From Gammaproteobacteria bacterium (GTDB taxonomy: Bacteria; Pseudomonadota; Gammaproteobacteria; JAJPIJ01), in assembly GCA_035501935.1 (NCBI GenBank), contig DATJVC010000015.1:62001-126000 (forward strand): a DNA stretch of 64,000 nucleotides, written 5' to 3'. Within the stretch, counting starts at the first letter, position 1. Each line of letters starts with the position of its first letter. The notes below the pieces were generated by a model. It searched no databases. It saw nothing but the letters and a program-made list of their open reading frames with translations, and was not told the DNA's origin. This document shows, in pieces, positions 1-10,253 of the stretch. Both the position numbers and the translations under genes were made by a program.

Positions 1-634
1 CCTTTGCATCCACGATGTGCCACGGCGCGTTGCCGGTATCCGTCGCCCGTATGGCCTCTTCGGAGACCTTGGCAAAACGGTTGTACATTTTATTAAAGCG
101 TTTTTCCCAGGGCGTCAGTTTTCGTTTTTGTTTGCGCAGGGTTTTTTCCAGTCGCCGGGCCTGCTCCTTCTTCGAAATGTGAAACCAGAGCTTGACCAGC
201 AGGGCGCCGCCGTCCGTCAGGGTGCGTTCCAGCATCGTGATCTGCGTCAGTTCGGCATGATAGGCGGTGCGACCAGACTCACGGAACGCGCGCTGGACGA
301 TGGGATTGGTGTACCAGCTGCCGAAGAGTATGCCGATGGTGCCTGCCGGCGGCAGCCTGCGCCAGAAGCGCCAGTGCCGCGGCCGCTCGCGTTCCTCGTC
401 GCTTTCGTCCCAGAACGCCACCGAGCGGATGCCGCGGGCGTCCAGCCATTCGCACAGCCGGTTGACCACTTCGCTTTTACCGGCCGCTTCCACGCCGGAC
501 ACGATCACGATGACCGGGAATTTGGCCTCGCGCAACTGCCGCTGCGCCTCCAGCAGCCGCGCCCGCAACTGGGGTTCGGCCTTGGCGAACTCCGCCTTGC
601 TGACCTTTTGTCCGACCTCCGCTGTTTCAAACAT
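1..634 (-). CDS. Polyphosphate:AMP phosphotransferase / PPK2-family kinase (partial, 5' end present)
   Basis: Reading leftward from ATG at 634, with an AAGGAGG ribosome site just upstream, the frame stays open to the window edge (211 codons). It shows a PPK2-type P-loop (SGVEAAGKSEVV), the lid-like FWDESDEERERPRHWRFW stretch, and GSWYTNPI followed by the KLWFHISKKEQ segment, all typical of PPK2 domains. PPK2 enzymes transfer phosphate between polyphosphate and nucleotides. The N-terminal wording matches the first half of the two-domain polyphosphate:AMP phosphotransferases (about 500 aa), so a second domain probably lies outside the window. It is transcribed divergently from the lhr-like helicase, with an FNR-type palindrome between them. 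A single-domain PPK2 cannot be excluded without the C-terminal half. Confidence 0.85.
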   Translation of the reverse strand, partial: MFETAEVGQKVSKAEFAKAEPQLRARLLEAQRQLREAKFPVIVIVSGVEAAGKSEVVNRLCEWLDARGIRSVAFWDESDEERERPRHWRFWRRLPPAGTIGILFGSWYTNPIVQRAFRESGRTAYHAELTQITMLERTLTDGGALLVKLWFHISKKEQARRLEKTLRKQKRKLTPWEKRFNKMYNRFAKVSEEAIRATDTGNAPWHIVDAK

Positions 635-718
635 GCCCGCCTCCTTGTCCCGCCCCATGAGCAGGATACGTCCTGATATTAGTTGCTCATGAAGGCCCGC
701 CCTTGTCAATGTATGGAT

Positions 719-732
719 TTGATCCATATCAA
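719..732. promoter_or_regulatory. FNR/Anr-type binding site (perfect palindrome)
   Basis: The sequence TTGAT-CCAT-ATCAA is an exact match to the FNR/Anr consensus TTGATNNNNATCAA. It lies in the divergent gap between the PPK2 gene (start 634, minus) and the helicase (start about 779, plus). A TACAAT hexamer at 745-750 could be the helicase -10, which would put the box about 31 bp upstream of the start of transcription, a position that suits repression better than activation. On the minus strand a TAATAT at 681-676 puts the box near -56. Which gene it controls is unresolved. Confidence 0.55.
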
Positions 733-778
733 CCGGCGCAGCGCTACAATGCGTCTTCGCCACCCATCCTGGTCCCCC

Positions 779-3700
779 ATGCCGCTGAGCCCATTCCATC
801 CCGCTGTCGCCGGCTGGTTCGAACGCACTTTCAGTGCGGCCACCGACTGCCAGCAGCAGGCCTGGCCGGCGATCCGCAGCCGGCGCCACGCCCTGATCGC
901 GGCGCCGACCGGCTCCGGCAAGACGCTGGCGGCGTTCCTGTGCGCCATCGACGATCTGGTGCGTCAGGGATTGGACGCTGGATTGGAGGATAAACCGCAG
1001 GTGGTGTACGTCTCGCCGTTGCGCGCGCTCAGCAATGACGTGCAGCGCAACCTCATGGCGCCGCTGGCCGGCATCCGCGACGAACTCCTGCAGAGCGGGC
1101 TTTCGGACGTCGACGTCCGCACCTTCGTGCGCACCGGCGACACGCCCGCCGCCAGCCGCGCGCTGATGAAGCGCCATCCGCCGCACATCATCGTCACCAC
1201 GCCTGAATCCCTCTATCTGCTGCTGACCAGTGACAGCGGCAGTAAATTATTGGAGAGCGTGAAGACCGTCATCGTCGATGAAATCCACGCCATCATCGGC
1301 AGCAAGCGCGGCGCCCACCTGAGCCTGAGCCTGGAGCGGCTGGCGGCGCTGACAGCAGAACCGCCGGTGCGCATCGGCCTGTCCGCGACGCAACGCCCCA
1401 TCGAAGCAGCGGCGGCATTCCTGACCGGCGCCGATGATCGCGGCGCGCCGCTGCCGTGCGCGGTGATTGACCTTGGTCACCGCCGGCAGCGCGACCTCGC
1501 CATCGAAATGCCGCGCGCGCCGCTCGAGGCCGTGATGTCCGGCGAGGTATGGAATGAAACCTACGATCGATTGACGGAACTCGTACGCGAACATCGAAGC
1601 ACGCTGGTATTCGTCAACACCCGGCGGCTGGCCGAGCGGCTGGCCCGGCATTTGAGCGAACGATTGGGCGAGGAGGCGGTGACGGCCCATCACGGCTCGC
1701 TTTCGCGCGAGCAGCGTTTCAGCGCCGAACAACGGCTGAAGGACGGCAAGCTGCGCGTGCTGGTGGCGACGGCCTCGCTCGAACTCGGCATCGATATCGG
1801 ACAGGTCGATCTGGTATGCCAGATCGGCACGACGCGATCCATCAGTACCTTCCTGCAACGCGCCGGCCGCGCCGGCCATGCCGTGCATGGCACGCCGAAG
1901 GCACGGCTGTTTCCGTTGAGCCGTGATGAGCTGGTGGAGGGCATCGCGCTGCTCGATGCGGTGCGGCGTGGCGAACTCGACGCATTGCGGCTGCTGGAGG
2001 CGCCGCTGGACGTGCTGGCACAACAGATCGTCGCCACCGTGGCGATGCGCGAATGGGATGAACAGGCATTGTACGGGCTGGCGCGCCGGGCCTGGCCTTA
2101 CCGCAACCTCAATCGCGATGATTTCGACGCGGTGGTGCGCATGCTGGCGGAGGGCATCAGCGCGCGGCGCGGACGCATGTCGGCCTATCTGCACCGCGAC
2201 GCCGTCAACGGCGTGCTGCGGGCCCGCCGCGGCGCGAAACTGACGGCGGTGACCTGCGGCGGCGCCATTCCCGACAACGCCGACTACGAGGTGCGCGAGC
2301 AGCCACAGGATGTTTTCGTCGGCACCGTCAACGAGGACTTCGCCGTCGAAAGCATGGCGGGCGACATCTTCCAGCTCGGCAACACCTCCTGGCGCATCCA
2401 GCGCGTCGAGCCCGGCGTGGTGCGCGTGGAAAACGCACACGGCCAGCCGCCGACCATTCCGTTCTGGATCGGCGAGGCGCCGGCGCGCACGGCGGAATTG
2501 TCGCTGGCGGTCTCGCGCCTGCGCGCCAGTCTGGCGCGGCAGTTTGCCGCCGCGGGCGGCGACGTCGCGCAAATCTGCGCGTCGGCGGCCACAGGGTTGA
2601 TGGCGCAGACCGGTGTCGGCGAGCCGGCGGCGCGGCAGGCCGTCGATTATCTGTGGTGCGCCTGGCGGGCGCTGGGCGCGCTGCCCACGCGCGAGCAGCC
2701 CATCCTTGAACGGTTCTTTGATGAGTCCGGCGGCATGCAACTGGTGTTGCACGCGCCTTACGGCGGCCGCCTCAACCGCGCCTGGGGTTTGAGCCTGCGC
2801 AAATGTTTTTGCCGCCAGTTCAATTTCGAACTGCAGGCGGCGGCGACCGAGGACGCGATCGTGCTGTCGCTCGGCGAAACACACAGCTTCCCGCTGGAAG
2901 ACGTCTGGCGTTACCTGAATTCCGCCTCGGTGCACGACGTCCTGACGCAGGCGGTGCTGGACGCGCCGCTGTTCAATGCGCGCTGGCGGTGGGTGGCGGC
3001 GGTGGCGCTGGCGATCCCGCGTTTCCGCGGCGGCAGCAAGGTCCCGCCGCGTTTGCAGCGCATGCTGGCGGAGGATTTGTCCGCCGTCGTGTTCCCGGAT
3101 CAACTGGCCTGCCTCGAAAACGTCGCCGGCCGCCGCCAGATTCCCGATCATCCCCTGGTCGCACAGACGCTGCGCGATTGCCTGACCGAGGCGATGGACA
3201 TCGACGGCCTGGAACGATTGCTCAAGAACATGGAACGGGGCGCGGTGGCGGGGCTGGCGCGCGATCTCACCACGCCGTCGCCGCTGGCGGCGGAGATTTT
3301 GAACGCGCGGCCGTACGCCTTTCTCGACGACGCGCCGCTGGAGGAGCGCCGCACGCAGGCGGTCATCAGCCGGCGCTGGTTCGACCCGCGATCGGCCTCC
3401 GATTTATCGCAGCTCGATCCCGAGGCCATCGCGCGCGTGCGCGCCGAGGCGTGGCCGGATTTTTCCAGCGCGGATGAGTTGCATGACGCGCTGTTGAGTT
3501 ACGGGTTTCTGGCAGAGCCGGAATTGTCCGATGGCGGCCCGCTGCTGAAGGAATTGCGCGACGCGCGACGCGCGTGGCGGATGGAAGGACACGGCGGCGC
3601 GCCGCTGTGGATCGCGGTGGAGCGCCTGCCGCGTTTTGCCGCGCTTTTTCCCGCGTTGAAACACGATATGACGGTGCCCGCGGACTACACGCGTGAATCC

Positions 3701-5092
3701 TGGACGCCGGAGACGGGGCTTCCGGCCGTGCTCCGCGATCGATTGCAGGCGCTGGGGCCGGTGACCGCGATGCAACTGGCGGCGCCCCTAGGCTTGCCGG
3801 CCGCCGCCATCGCCACGGCGCTTGCGCAATTGGAGGCGGAGGGGTTCATCATGCGCGGCCGTTTCACGCCCGGGGCAGCGGACGAGGAATGGTGCGAACG
3901 ACGGCTGCTGGCGCGCATTCATCGTTACACTGTCGAGCAACTGCGCGCGCAAATCGCGCCGGTCAGCGCCAGCAGCTATCTGCGATTCCTGTTCCGCTGG
4001 CAGCACGTCGATCCGGAAGGCCGGCGGGAGGGCGTGCGGGCGCTGGCCGCCGTGTTGGGACAATTGGAGGGTTTCATCGCTCCGGCGGGGGCGTGGGAGC
4101 AGGCCATACTGCCGGTCCGCGTCCGTGATTATCATCCCGGCATGGTGGACGAACTGGGCCTGTCCGGCCGGTACGGCTGGGCGCGTCCGGTGCCGGCGTC
4201 GCCGTCTGCCGCCACGGCGGTGCAGGTGATACCGGTGGCGTTCTTCAGCCGCCGCCTGATGTCCTTGTGGCGCGGCGTTTATGCCCACGCGTCGCCCGCC
4301 GGTTCCACGAAATTGTCGGCCAATGCGGCGCGGGTGTTGGATGCATTGCGCGGGCAGGGCGCCGCGTTCACCGATGATCTGATCGACGCCGCCGGTCTTC
4401 TCGCCGCACAGGTCGAGGAGGCGCTGGTGGAATTGATTGCCGCGGGCCGGGTGACGGCCGACAGCTTCGGTTCGCTCCGCTCACTCGCGCGCCGTGGCGA
4501 ACGGCGTCGCCGCCGCCGCGCTGAAGGTTGGACGCACAGCGGGCGCTGGGTGGCGCTCCCGCCCGTGACCGCGGACGCGCTCACGCCGGATGCCACGGAA
4601 ATGGTGGCGCGCACCATGCTGGGGCGTTACGGCGTGGTGTTCCGGCGATTGTGCGAGCGGGAACCGGAACTGCCGCCCTGGCGTCTGTTGCTCGACTGTT
4701 TGCGGCGTCTGGAAGCGCGCGGCGAAATTCGAGGCGGGCGTTTCATCGCCGGTTTCGCCGGCGAGCAATTCGCCCTGAACGAAGCGGTGGCCGAATTGCG
4801 GCATGCCGTGCCGGCCGCTGCGGAAATGGATCGGTGGGTGGTGCTTTCGGCCGCTGACCCGCTGAATTTGGTCGGTCTGCTCACACCCGGACCGCGCGTG
4901 CCGGCGGTGACGGCGCATCGCATGTTGTATGAGGACGGCATGCCGATCGCCAGCCTCAAGGGGGGTGAAGTTCAATATTATGTTGAGGTCGAGGCGCGGA
5001 AAACCTGGCAGATCCGCGACCGGCTTGCCGGACCGCTGGCGCCCGCCTCTGAACGTACGCGGGGGAGGCATCCGCGCCCAAGGATTTATTGA
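779..5092 (+). CDS. lhr: Lhr-type large ATP-dependent DNA helicase
   Basis: A 1437-aa superfamily 2 helicase. Visible motifs are Walker A APTGSGKT, motif Ia region [18 protein letters not shown] (motif II), SATQRP (motif III), and in the second RecA domain [19 protein letters not shown] and QRAGRAGH. The long C-terminal half is the Lhr-specific extension. Length is close to that of E. coli Lhr (about 1540 aa). Lhr proteins translocate 3'-5' on single-stranded DNA and are linked to repair. The frame is open from 683, but ATG 779 gives the usual start ([12 protein letters not shown]); upstream ATGs overlap the FNR box and the TACAAT hexamer. The stop overlaps a possible TTG start of the next gene, so coupling is possible. 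Confidence 0.93.
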   Translation: MPLSPFHPAVAGWFERTFSAATDCQQQAWPAIRSRRHALIAAPTGSGKTLAAFLCAIDDLVRQGLDAGLEDKPQVVYVSPLRALSNDVQRNLMAPLAGIRDELLQSGLSDVDVRTFVRTGDTPAASRALMKRHPPHIIVTTPESLYLLLTSDSGSKLLESVKTVIVDEIHAIIGSKRGAHLSLSLERLAALTAEPPVRIGLSATQRPIEAAAAFLTGADDRGAPLPCAVIDLGHRRQRDLAIEMPRAPLEAVMSGEVWNETYDRLTELVREHRSTLVFVNTRRLAERLARHLSERLGEEAVTAHHGSLSREQRFSAEQRLKDGKLRVLVATASLELGIDIGQVDLVCQIGTTRSISTFLQRAGRAGHAVHGTPKARLFPLSRDELVEGIALLDAVRRGELDALRLLEAPLDVLAQQIVATVAMREWDEQALYGLARRAWPYRNLNRDDFDAVVRMLAEGISARRGRMSAYLHRDAVNGVLRARRGAKLTAVTCGGAIPDNADYEVREQPQDVFVGTVNEDFAVESMAGDIFQLGNTSWRIQRVEPGVVRVENAHGQPPTIPFWIGEAPARTAELSLAVSRLRASLARQFAAAGGDVAQICASAATGLMAQTGVGEPAARQAVDYLWCAWRALGALPTREQPILERFFDESGGMQLVLHAPYGGRLNRAWGLSLRKCFCRQFNFELQAAATEDAIVLSLGETHSFPLEDVWRYLNSASVHDVLTQAVLDAPLFNARWRWVAAVALAIPRFRGGSKVPPRLQRMLAEDLSAVVFPDQLACLENVAGRRQIPDHPLVAQTLRDCLTEAMDIDGLERLLKNMERGAVAGLARDLTTPSPLAAEILNARPYAFLDDAPLEERRTQAVISRRWFDPRSASDLSQLDPEAIARVRAEAWPDFSSADELHDALLSYGFLAEPELSDGGPLLKELRDARRAWRMEGHGGAPLWIAVERLPRFAALFPALKHDMTVPADYTRESWTPETGLPAVLRDRLQALGPVTAMQLAAPLGLPAAAIATALAQLEAEGFIMRGRFTPGAADEEWCERRLLARIHRYTVEQLRAQIAPVSASSYLRFLFRWQHVDPEGRREGVRALAAVLGQLEGFIAPAGAWEQAILPVRVRDYHPGMVDELGLSGRYGWARPVPASPSAATAVQVIPVAFFSRRLMSLWRGVYAHASPAGSTKLSANAARVLDALRGQGAAFTDDLIDAAGLLAAQVEEALVELIAAGRVTADSFGSLRSLARRGERRRRRRAEGWTHSGRWVALPPVTADALTPDATEMVARTMLGRYGVVFRRLCEREPELPPWRLLLDCLRRLEARGEIRGGRFIAGFAGEQFALNEAVAELRHAVPAAAEMDRWVVLSAADPLNLVGLLTPGPRVPAVTAHRMLYEDGMPIASLKGGEVQYYVEVEARKTWQIRDRLAGPLAPASERTRGRHPRPRIY

Positions 5093-5151
5093 CCACCCGC
5101 GCCCGGCGGTTTTTGTTCATGGCTGTATTGAAAGGTTATTATAAGCGGCTT

Positions 5152-8100
5152 ATGGCTGCGGCACCCACACAAAAAACAACGACGGGCGGTGGCATTGAAC
5201 ATCGGGCCCATCCGCGCTACGCGGTCAACATCAGCGCCCTGCTGACCGGCCGCGGCTTCGAATCCAGGGTGTGCACCATCCGCGATTTCTGCGCGGTCGG
5301 CATGTTCATTTCCTTTGAGTCCACCGGCGGCAACGTGGCCTTCTCTTCGCAGCAACCGATCACGGCCGGCGAGACGGTGCAGGTGCATTTCTTCCTCAAG
5401 GTGGGGACCCGCGACCTGACCTTCGACATGGCGGCCAAGGTGGAGCGGGTGTTGCCCACGGGCATCGGCGTGCAATTGATCAACCCGCATCCTGATTCCA
5501 TCGATGCCCTGATGCACGCCGCGCGCACGGGGCAACCGGCGACGCGAGCCGACGACCAGAAGGCGTCGCCGGCCGTTGCCGCCATGCCGGCGGTGGATCG
5601 CGCGCGCCTCCGGAAACTGGTGCAGGACACCTTGAACCGCGAATGCAACCGCTGGTTCACCACGTTCTTCAAGAAGGCGGAGGAAACACTTTTCGTTGCC
5701 TCCCGTGAATCCACCGTCGCCGCCGATCAGCGCCTGTATTGGGACACCAGCGGCCTCATCAAATCGAAGCGTCAGACGATTGAAGAGGAGGTGCAGAAGA
5801 CGCTCAACGAACAGCTGGACAACGTCGGCACGGGCCAGACCAAACCGTCGGCGGGCGCCGGTAAAAAAGAGTCGACATATTCCGGCGTCGAACTGTCCCT
5901 CGTCGAGTCGCGCGAATTCGAGGAATTCCTGACTGTGAACGAGGCCATCGACAAGGCCGAGACCCTCTACAAGGCCAAGCTCAATGAACTGGAGCTGCGA
6001 TTGTCGCAGATCTACGGGCTGACCATAGACATGGTCAACAATCCCATCGGCCCCCGCGCCGTGACCCGGGCCTTCAGCGACGCCGTTGCCATGGCGGGCA
6101 TCGAGGGAAATCCGATGCGTTTTGTCCTGCAAGCCCTGCAGGAGACGGTCATCGCCGATCTCAACGCATTTTACGAGTCGATCAACGCTGGGTTGAAGCG
6201 CCAGGGCGTGGGGTTGCCGCAGGCCGCGAAGCCCAAACCCAAGATCGTTCACACCCGCGCGCGGCCGGGAGCGTCCGCCGCCGCGCCCGCACCTGCGCCG
6301 TCCGCGCCCTCTCCAGATCACGCGACTCCGATGCCGGAGGGAATAGGCGGCACAGCCGCCATGCCCGCGACTGGCGGCCAGTGGCCTGGCGGGGCCGTGT
6401 CACCGCCGCCGGGAGGGCAATGGCCGGGTATGGCAACACCGTCGCCTGCCGGTCAGTGGCCAAGCGGAGCAATGCCCGGAGGCCAGTGGCCCGGGGGAGC
6501 AGCGCCTCCGTCACCCGGGGGACAATGGCCGGGTGTGGCGGCGCCATCACCAGCGGCCGCGCCGTCGGGCGCGCCCCCGGCACCGTGGGGCGGCGTGGCG
6601 ACGCCGCCGCTTGGAGTGGTCCCGGCCGGCTATGTGCCGCCGAAGCCTGGAAGTTTCCGCGTGGCGCAAAATCTGCTGGATCTGCAACGGCAATTTCAGG
6701 CGCCTGCAGCGCCGCTGTCGGGCGCGCCGGCCGCCGGCATGGAATCGACGATACCGCTGTCAGGCGCGCCGGCCGCCGAGATGACGGCGACGCTGCAGGA
6801 ATTGCAGAACGCCCTGGAATCGGTCAACCCCGCGAGCCTGGAGCGATCCGATGGCTTGCTGCCGGCGGATTACCGCCAGCTTCTCGGTGCCGCGGTGGCG
6901 GCGCAATCCCGGAGCAAGACACCCAAACAGTTGAGCGATCACGATTGGGACGCCCTGCAACTGGTGGTCGAAATCTTCAATGCCATGATCAATGACCCGC
7001 GGGTCAACGATGACGTCAAGCCGTTGCTTCGCCGCCTGCGCACCCCGGTGAATCAGATCGCACTCTCCGATCCCTCCTTCTTCGAGAATCCGGAACATCC
7101 AGCCCGTCTGGTGTTGAATAAAATCACGTCGGTGTCCGGTATCAGCAAGGATCCCAACGATCCGGTGCGCCAGCGTCTGGACGACATCGTCAAGCTTCTC
7201 ACCCGCACCGGCCGCCAGCATCCCGCCGCCTTTGCCGAAGTGGCGTCCGAACTGGACGCCATCATCCAGGAGCAGAAGCAAAAGTACGAAGCCAACATCG
7301 CTGAGCTGATCAAGGCCAGCGAGGAACAGCAGCAGGTGATCAGGGCGCGCCGCAAGGCGGCGGGGGAACCGTCGAAACCCCAGGTCAGTTTGAGCGGCGA
7401 ATGGATGGAGTGGCTGAATCGCGCCAAACGGCTCAAGGTGGGCGATCGGCTGGAGCTCATCAGCGGATCGCAAAAGCAGCGGGTGGGTCTGGCCTGGGTC
7501 GGCGAGGATCAGAGTAGTTTCGTGTTGTCCGACACGCTCGGCCGGAGGGTGGCCAACCTGGGCATACAGGAGCTGGCCATGCAATTGCGACGCGGTTCCG
7601 CCAAGGTGTTGCAACAGGACGCCCTGCCCGCCGTCGAGCGCGGCATGTTTGCCTCCATGCAGAAGTTGCACGAGCAGCTGGGCCAGCGCGTCAATTCGGA
7701 TTCGCAGACGCAATTGCTGAATGAAAAAACCTTCCATCATGAAATTGAAAAGGCGCTGCAAGCGGCGCAGCATGACAACATCAGCCATGCGCTGGCCATC
7801 CTTACCGCGTCGCCGCCCCCCAATGCCGCGTCGACGAATAAAACTGAATTGATCGCGGAACTGGCGGCGCGCCTGCGGGCGCAGGCCGGCGCGGAAGCGC
7901 GTCTCGGCCGGGCGGGTGAGGATCGGCTCGGCGTGTTGTTGATGGACGTTTCCCAGGGACAGGGTTATGAGATGGTCGAGCGTTTGCGCGCCGCCCTGTC
8001 CGAAAAACCGTGGAAGGAAAACAAATTGACGGTCAGCGCCGGCATGGCCCTCTTCGGGTCCGATGTCCACACAGTTGACTGCATATGGCAGGCCGCCGAC

Positions 8101-8925
8101 AAGGCGCTGGAATTCGCCTTGCAGACGGGCGGCGTGACCCGCATCGTGCATGCGGAGGATGCCGATCAGGCCGCGGCCAGGTCGCGCGAATTGCTCGCGG
8201 AGCAGCTCACCAAGGCGCTGGCGGATGACAAATTGCAGTTGGCAGCGATGCGAGTGGTGCCGCAGCGCCCGGATGCGCGCCTGCCCGAGCATCTGGAACT
8301 GCTCGCCACACTCAAACTGGATGCCGGCATTCAGGTGGAGCCGGCGGCGTTGCGGCGGGCGGCCGAACAATCCAAATCCGATCACGAACTGGATCGCTGG
8401 CTGATACGCGCCGCCCTGAATTGGGCGGCGTCCAACATTGAGAGCATGCCCAGTCAGGGCTGGATCATCCTGCGGTTGTCGCCGGCCTCGTTGCACGATC
8501 CCGAGATGACGTCCCATATCACCAACATTCTGATGGAAAGCGCGGTGCCACCGGGGCGGCTGTGTTTTGAACTGGCCCGCACCACGGAGCTGGGCCAGCG
8601 TTCGGAGGCCGATGAACTGGTGCGGGCCCTGCGTGAATTCGGCTGTCATTTCATCTTCGGGGATTTTGGCAGCGGGCGATCGTCCTTCGCCAATGCCAAG
8701 GACCTGCAAATCGAGCTGCTCAAGATCGGCGATCTGGGGAGCCGCGACATCATCAACGATCGCGCCGATGCCGCGCTGGTGCGCTCGACCGTGGAGATGG
8801 CGCATTTTGTCGGCATACCCGTCATCGCCGACCCAGTGGACAAGCCGGCCGCGCTCGCCCTGCTGCGCGAACTGGGCGTGGAATATGTGCAGGGCACGGC
8901 GGTGGCGGCACTGCAACCCCTGTAA
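5152..8925 (+). CDS. PilZ-DUF1631 signalling protein with degenerate GGDEF- and EAL-like C-terminus
   Basis: About 1257 aa. The N-terminus is a PilZ-like domain (HRAHPRYAVN, then about 100 residues) that could bind c-di-GMP. Next comes a DUF1631-type helical region (KLVQDTLNRECNRWF; later VVEIFNAMINDPRVNDDVKPLLRRLRTPV), split by a Pro/Gly/Ala-rich linker with five GQWP repeats (6373-6540). After about residue 830 there is a GGDEF-like fold without the GGDEF signature, then an EAL-like fold (FGDFGSGRSSFANAK, ending GTAVAAL) lacking the EALLR motif and the catalytic DDFG acids. The tail is therefore probably a non-enzymatic receptor or scaffold. Start is uncertain: TTG 5089, ATG 5119 and ATG 5152 are in frame. 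The kinase gene follows 15 bp downstream, suggesting an operon. Confidence 0.85.
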   Translation: MAAAPTQKTTTGGGIEHRAHPRYAVNISALLTGRGFESRVCTIRDFCAVGMFISFESTGGNVAFSSQQPITAGETVQVHFFLKVGTRDLTFDMAAKVERVLPTGIGVQLINPHPDSIDALMHAARTGQPATRADDQKASPAVAAMPAVDRARLRKLVQDTLNRECNRWFTTFFKKAEETLFVASRESTVAADQRLYWDTSGLIKSKRQTIEEEVQKTLNEQLDNVGTGQTKPSAGAGKKESTYSGVELSLVESREFEEFLTVNEAIDKAETLYKAKLNELELRLSQIYGLTIDMVNNPIGPRAVTRAFSDAVAMAGIEGNPMRFVLQALQETVIADLNAFYESINAGLKRQGVGLPQAAKPKPKIVHTRARPGASAAAPAPAPSAPSPDHATPMPEGIGGTAAMPATGGQWPGGAVSPPPGGQWPGMATPSPAGQWPSGAMPGGQWPGGAAPPSPGGQWPGVAAPSPAAAPSGAPPAPWGGVATPPLGVVPAGYVPPKPGSFRVAQNLLDLQRQFQAPAAPLSGAPAAGMESTIPLSGAPAAEMTATLQELQNALESVNPASLERSDGLLPADYRQLLGAAVAAQSRSKTPKQLSDHDWDALQLVVEIFNAMINDPRVNDDVKPLLRRLRTPVNQIALSDPSFFENPEHPARLVLNKITSVSGISKDPNDPVRQRLDDIVKLLTRTGRQHPAAFAEVASELDAIIQEQKQKYEANIAELIKASEEQQQVIRARRKAAGEPSKPQVSLSGEWMEWLNRAKRLKVGDRLELISGSQKQRVGLAWVGEDQSSFVLSDTLGRRVANLGIQELAMQLRRGSAKVLQQDALPAVERGMFASMQKLHEQLGQRVNSDSQTQLLNEKTFHHEIEKALQAAQHDNISHALAILTASPPPNAASTNKTELIAELAARLRAQAGAEARLGRAGEDRLGVLLMDVSQGQGYEMVERLRAALSEKPWKENKLTVSAGMALFGSDVHTVDCIWQAADKALEFALQTGGVTRIVHAEDADQAAARSRELLAEQLTKALADDKLQLAAMRVVPQRPDARLPEHLELLATLKLDAGIQVEPAALRRAAEQSKSDHELDRWLIRAALNWAASNIESMPSQGWIILRLSPASLHDPEMTSHITNILMESAVPPGRLCFELARTTELGQRSEADELVRALREFGCHFIFGDFGSGRSSFANAKDLQIELLKIGDLGSRDIINDRADAALVRSTVEMAHFVGIPVIADPVDKPAALALLRELGVEYVQGTAVAALQPL
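6373..6540 (+). repeat. Five GQWP-type Pro/Gly repeats inside the DUF1631 protein
   Basis: The codons for GGQWPGG, GGQWPGM, AGQWPSG, GGQWPGG and GGQWPGV recur at irregular 9-14 residue spacing within a Pro/Ala/Ser linker. They lie between the two DUF1631 portions. The periodic tryptophans in an otherwise disordered segment suggest a flexible linker or a multivalent binding tract; nothing enzymatic is implied. Confidence 0.85.
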
Positions 8926-8940
8926 TCACAAGGATACGCC

Positions 8941-10227
8941 GTGGACGATCAGACGCCGGAATACATCGGCAAATACAAAATCGTCGGCATCGCCGGCCGC
9001 GGCGCCATGGGCGTGGTCTACATCGGTCACGATCAGCTGCTGGATCGCAAGGTCGCCATCAAGGTGGCCACCAAGGCCGACATGGGCGATGAGCAGGCCG
9101 CCCGCCAGGCGTTCAAAATGTTTCTGAATGAGGCGCAGACGGCCGGCGCGCTGGATCACACCCACATCCTCAAGGTGTATGACGCGGCCGAACTCGACAA
9201 CGGCATGTATATGGTGATGGAGTATGTCGACGGCGCGGACACACTCAAATCCTTCATCGAGCCCGGCAAGCTGCTGCCCGTCGACGTGCTGACCGGATAT
9301 TTCCGCCAGTGCGCGGACGCGCTGGACTACGCCCACGGCCGCGGCGTCGTGCATCGCGACATCAAGCCCGCCAACCTCATGCTCACGAGCGACGGCAAGG
9401 TCAAGATCGGCGACTTTGGCATCGCCCGGCGCGTGCAGGCCGACCAGACCCAGGTCATGGGCTGGTTCGGTTCGCCCATGTACATGTCGCCGGAACAGGC
9501 GCGCGATGAGGAAATCACCGGCCAGTCCGATCTGTTCTCGCTGGGTTCGGTGATGTACGAACTGCTGAGCGGTTCGCCGCCGTTCGTCGCGCGCGGCATT
9601 TCCGGGTTGATCCACAAGGTGTTGCATGAGGAGCCCAAACCGCTGCGCGAACGGCGGCCGGAGGTGCCGGAAAAACTGGCGGCCATCGTCCACCGCTGCC
9701 TGCAAAAGGACAAGGACAAGCGTTATCAGACCGGCGCCGAAATCGTCCGCGATCTGGACGCCTTTCTCGCCGGCGGAGAGGCCGAGCCGGAACCCTCGGC
9801 CGAGGAGAAACTTGAGCTGCTGAAGGCGCTGTCCTTTTTTGAGGGGTACTCGCCGGCAATGATCAAGGAAGTGCTGAAGGTGGCGCAGTGGAGGTTTTTC
9901 TCCGCCGATTCTGTGCTGGTCCGGGAGGATTATCAGGAGCCGGGGTTCTTCATCATCGCCGAGGGGCAATTGAGCGTGTCGCGCGATGACCGTCAGGTTG
10001 GCGCGGTGCAGGCGGGGGAATGCGCGGGCGAGATTGGATATCTGACGGGTGAGAAACGACCCATCACCGTCAAGGCGCTTACCAAGGTCAAGGCATTTTT
10101 CATCGAGGCCAAGCTGACTGATTGGGCCTCCCTGCCGCTGCAAATGCGCCTTCAACGCTCGTTTCAATCGGTGCTCATCGATCACCTGATACAGGCCTAT
10201 GAGCGCCTGGCGCGTTACAAGGCTTAA
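8941..10227 (+). CDS. Eukaryotic-type Ser/Thr protein kinase with C-terminal cyclic-nucleotide-binding domain
   Basis: GTG start, 428 aa. Residues about 12-280 form a Hanks-type kinase: glycine loop GRGAMGVVY, VAIK with Lys41, HRDIKPAN with catalytic Asp140, DFG, and SPE in place of APE. Key residues are intact, so activity is expected. Residues about 290-428 resemble a Crp-type cyclic-nucleotide-binding fold (FFIIAEGQLSV, then GECAGEIGYLTGEKRPITV). No transmembrane segment or PASTA repeat is seen, so it should be cytoplasmic. It sits 15 bp after the PilZ-DUF1631 gene and 27 bp before glycerate kinase. The ligand of the C-terminal domain (cAMP, c-di-GMP or other) cannot be read from the sequence. 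The FHA protein encoded at 11627-12541 is a candidate reader of its products (inference). Confidence 0.92.
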   Translation: MDDQTPEYIGKYKIVGIAGRGAMGVVYIGHDQLLDRKVAIKVATKADMGDEQAARQAFKMFLNEAQTAGALDHTHILKVYDAAELDNGMYMVMEYVDGADTLKSFIEPGKLLPVDVLTGYFRQCADALDYAHGRGVVHRDIKPANLMLTSDGKVKIGDFGIARRVQADQTQVMGWFGSPMYMSPEQARDEEITGQSDLFSLGSVMYELLSGSPPFVARGISGLIHKVLHEEPKPLRERRPEVPEKLAAIVHRCLQKDKDKRYQTGAEIVRDLDAFLAGGEAEPEPSAEEKLELLKALSFFEGYSPAMIKEVLKVAQWRFFSADSVLVREDYQEPGFFIIAEGQLSVSRDDRQVGAVQAGECAGEIGYLTGEKRPITVKALTKVKAFFIEAKLTDWASLPLQMRLQRSFQSVLIDHLIQAYERLARYKA

Positions 10228-10253
10228 AATCGTGTCCATGGGAAAGATCGTTC

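Noticed and set aside
1247-3151. Open frame of about 630 codons opposite the lhr gene
   Set aside because: Antisense shadow; no ribosome site and no family resemblance.
6760-8916. Open frame of about 720 codons opposite the DUF1631 gene
   Set aside because: Arg/Gln/His-rich translation without domains; antisense shadow of a coding strand with recognisable domains.
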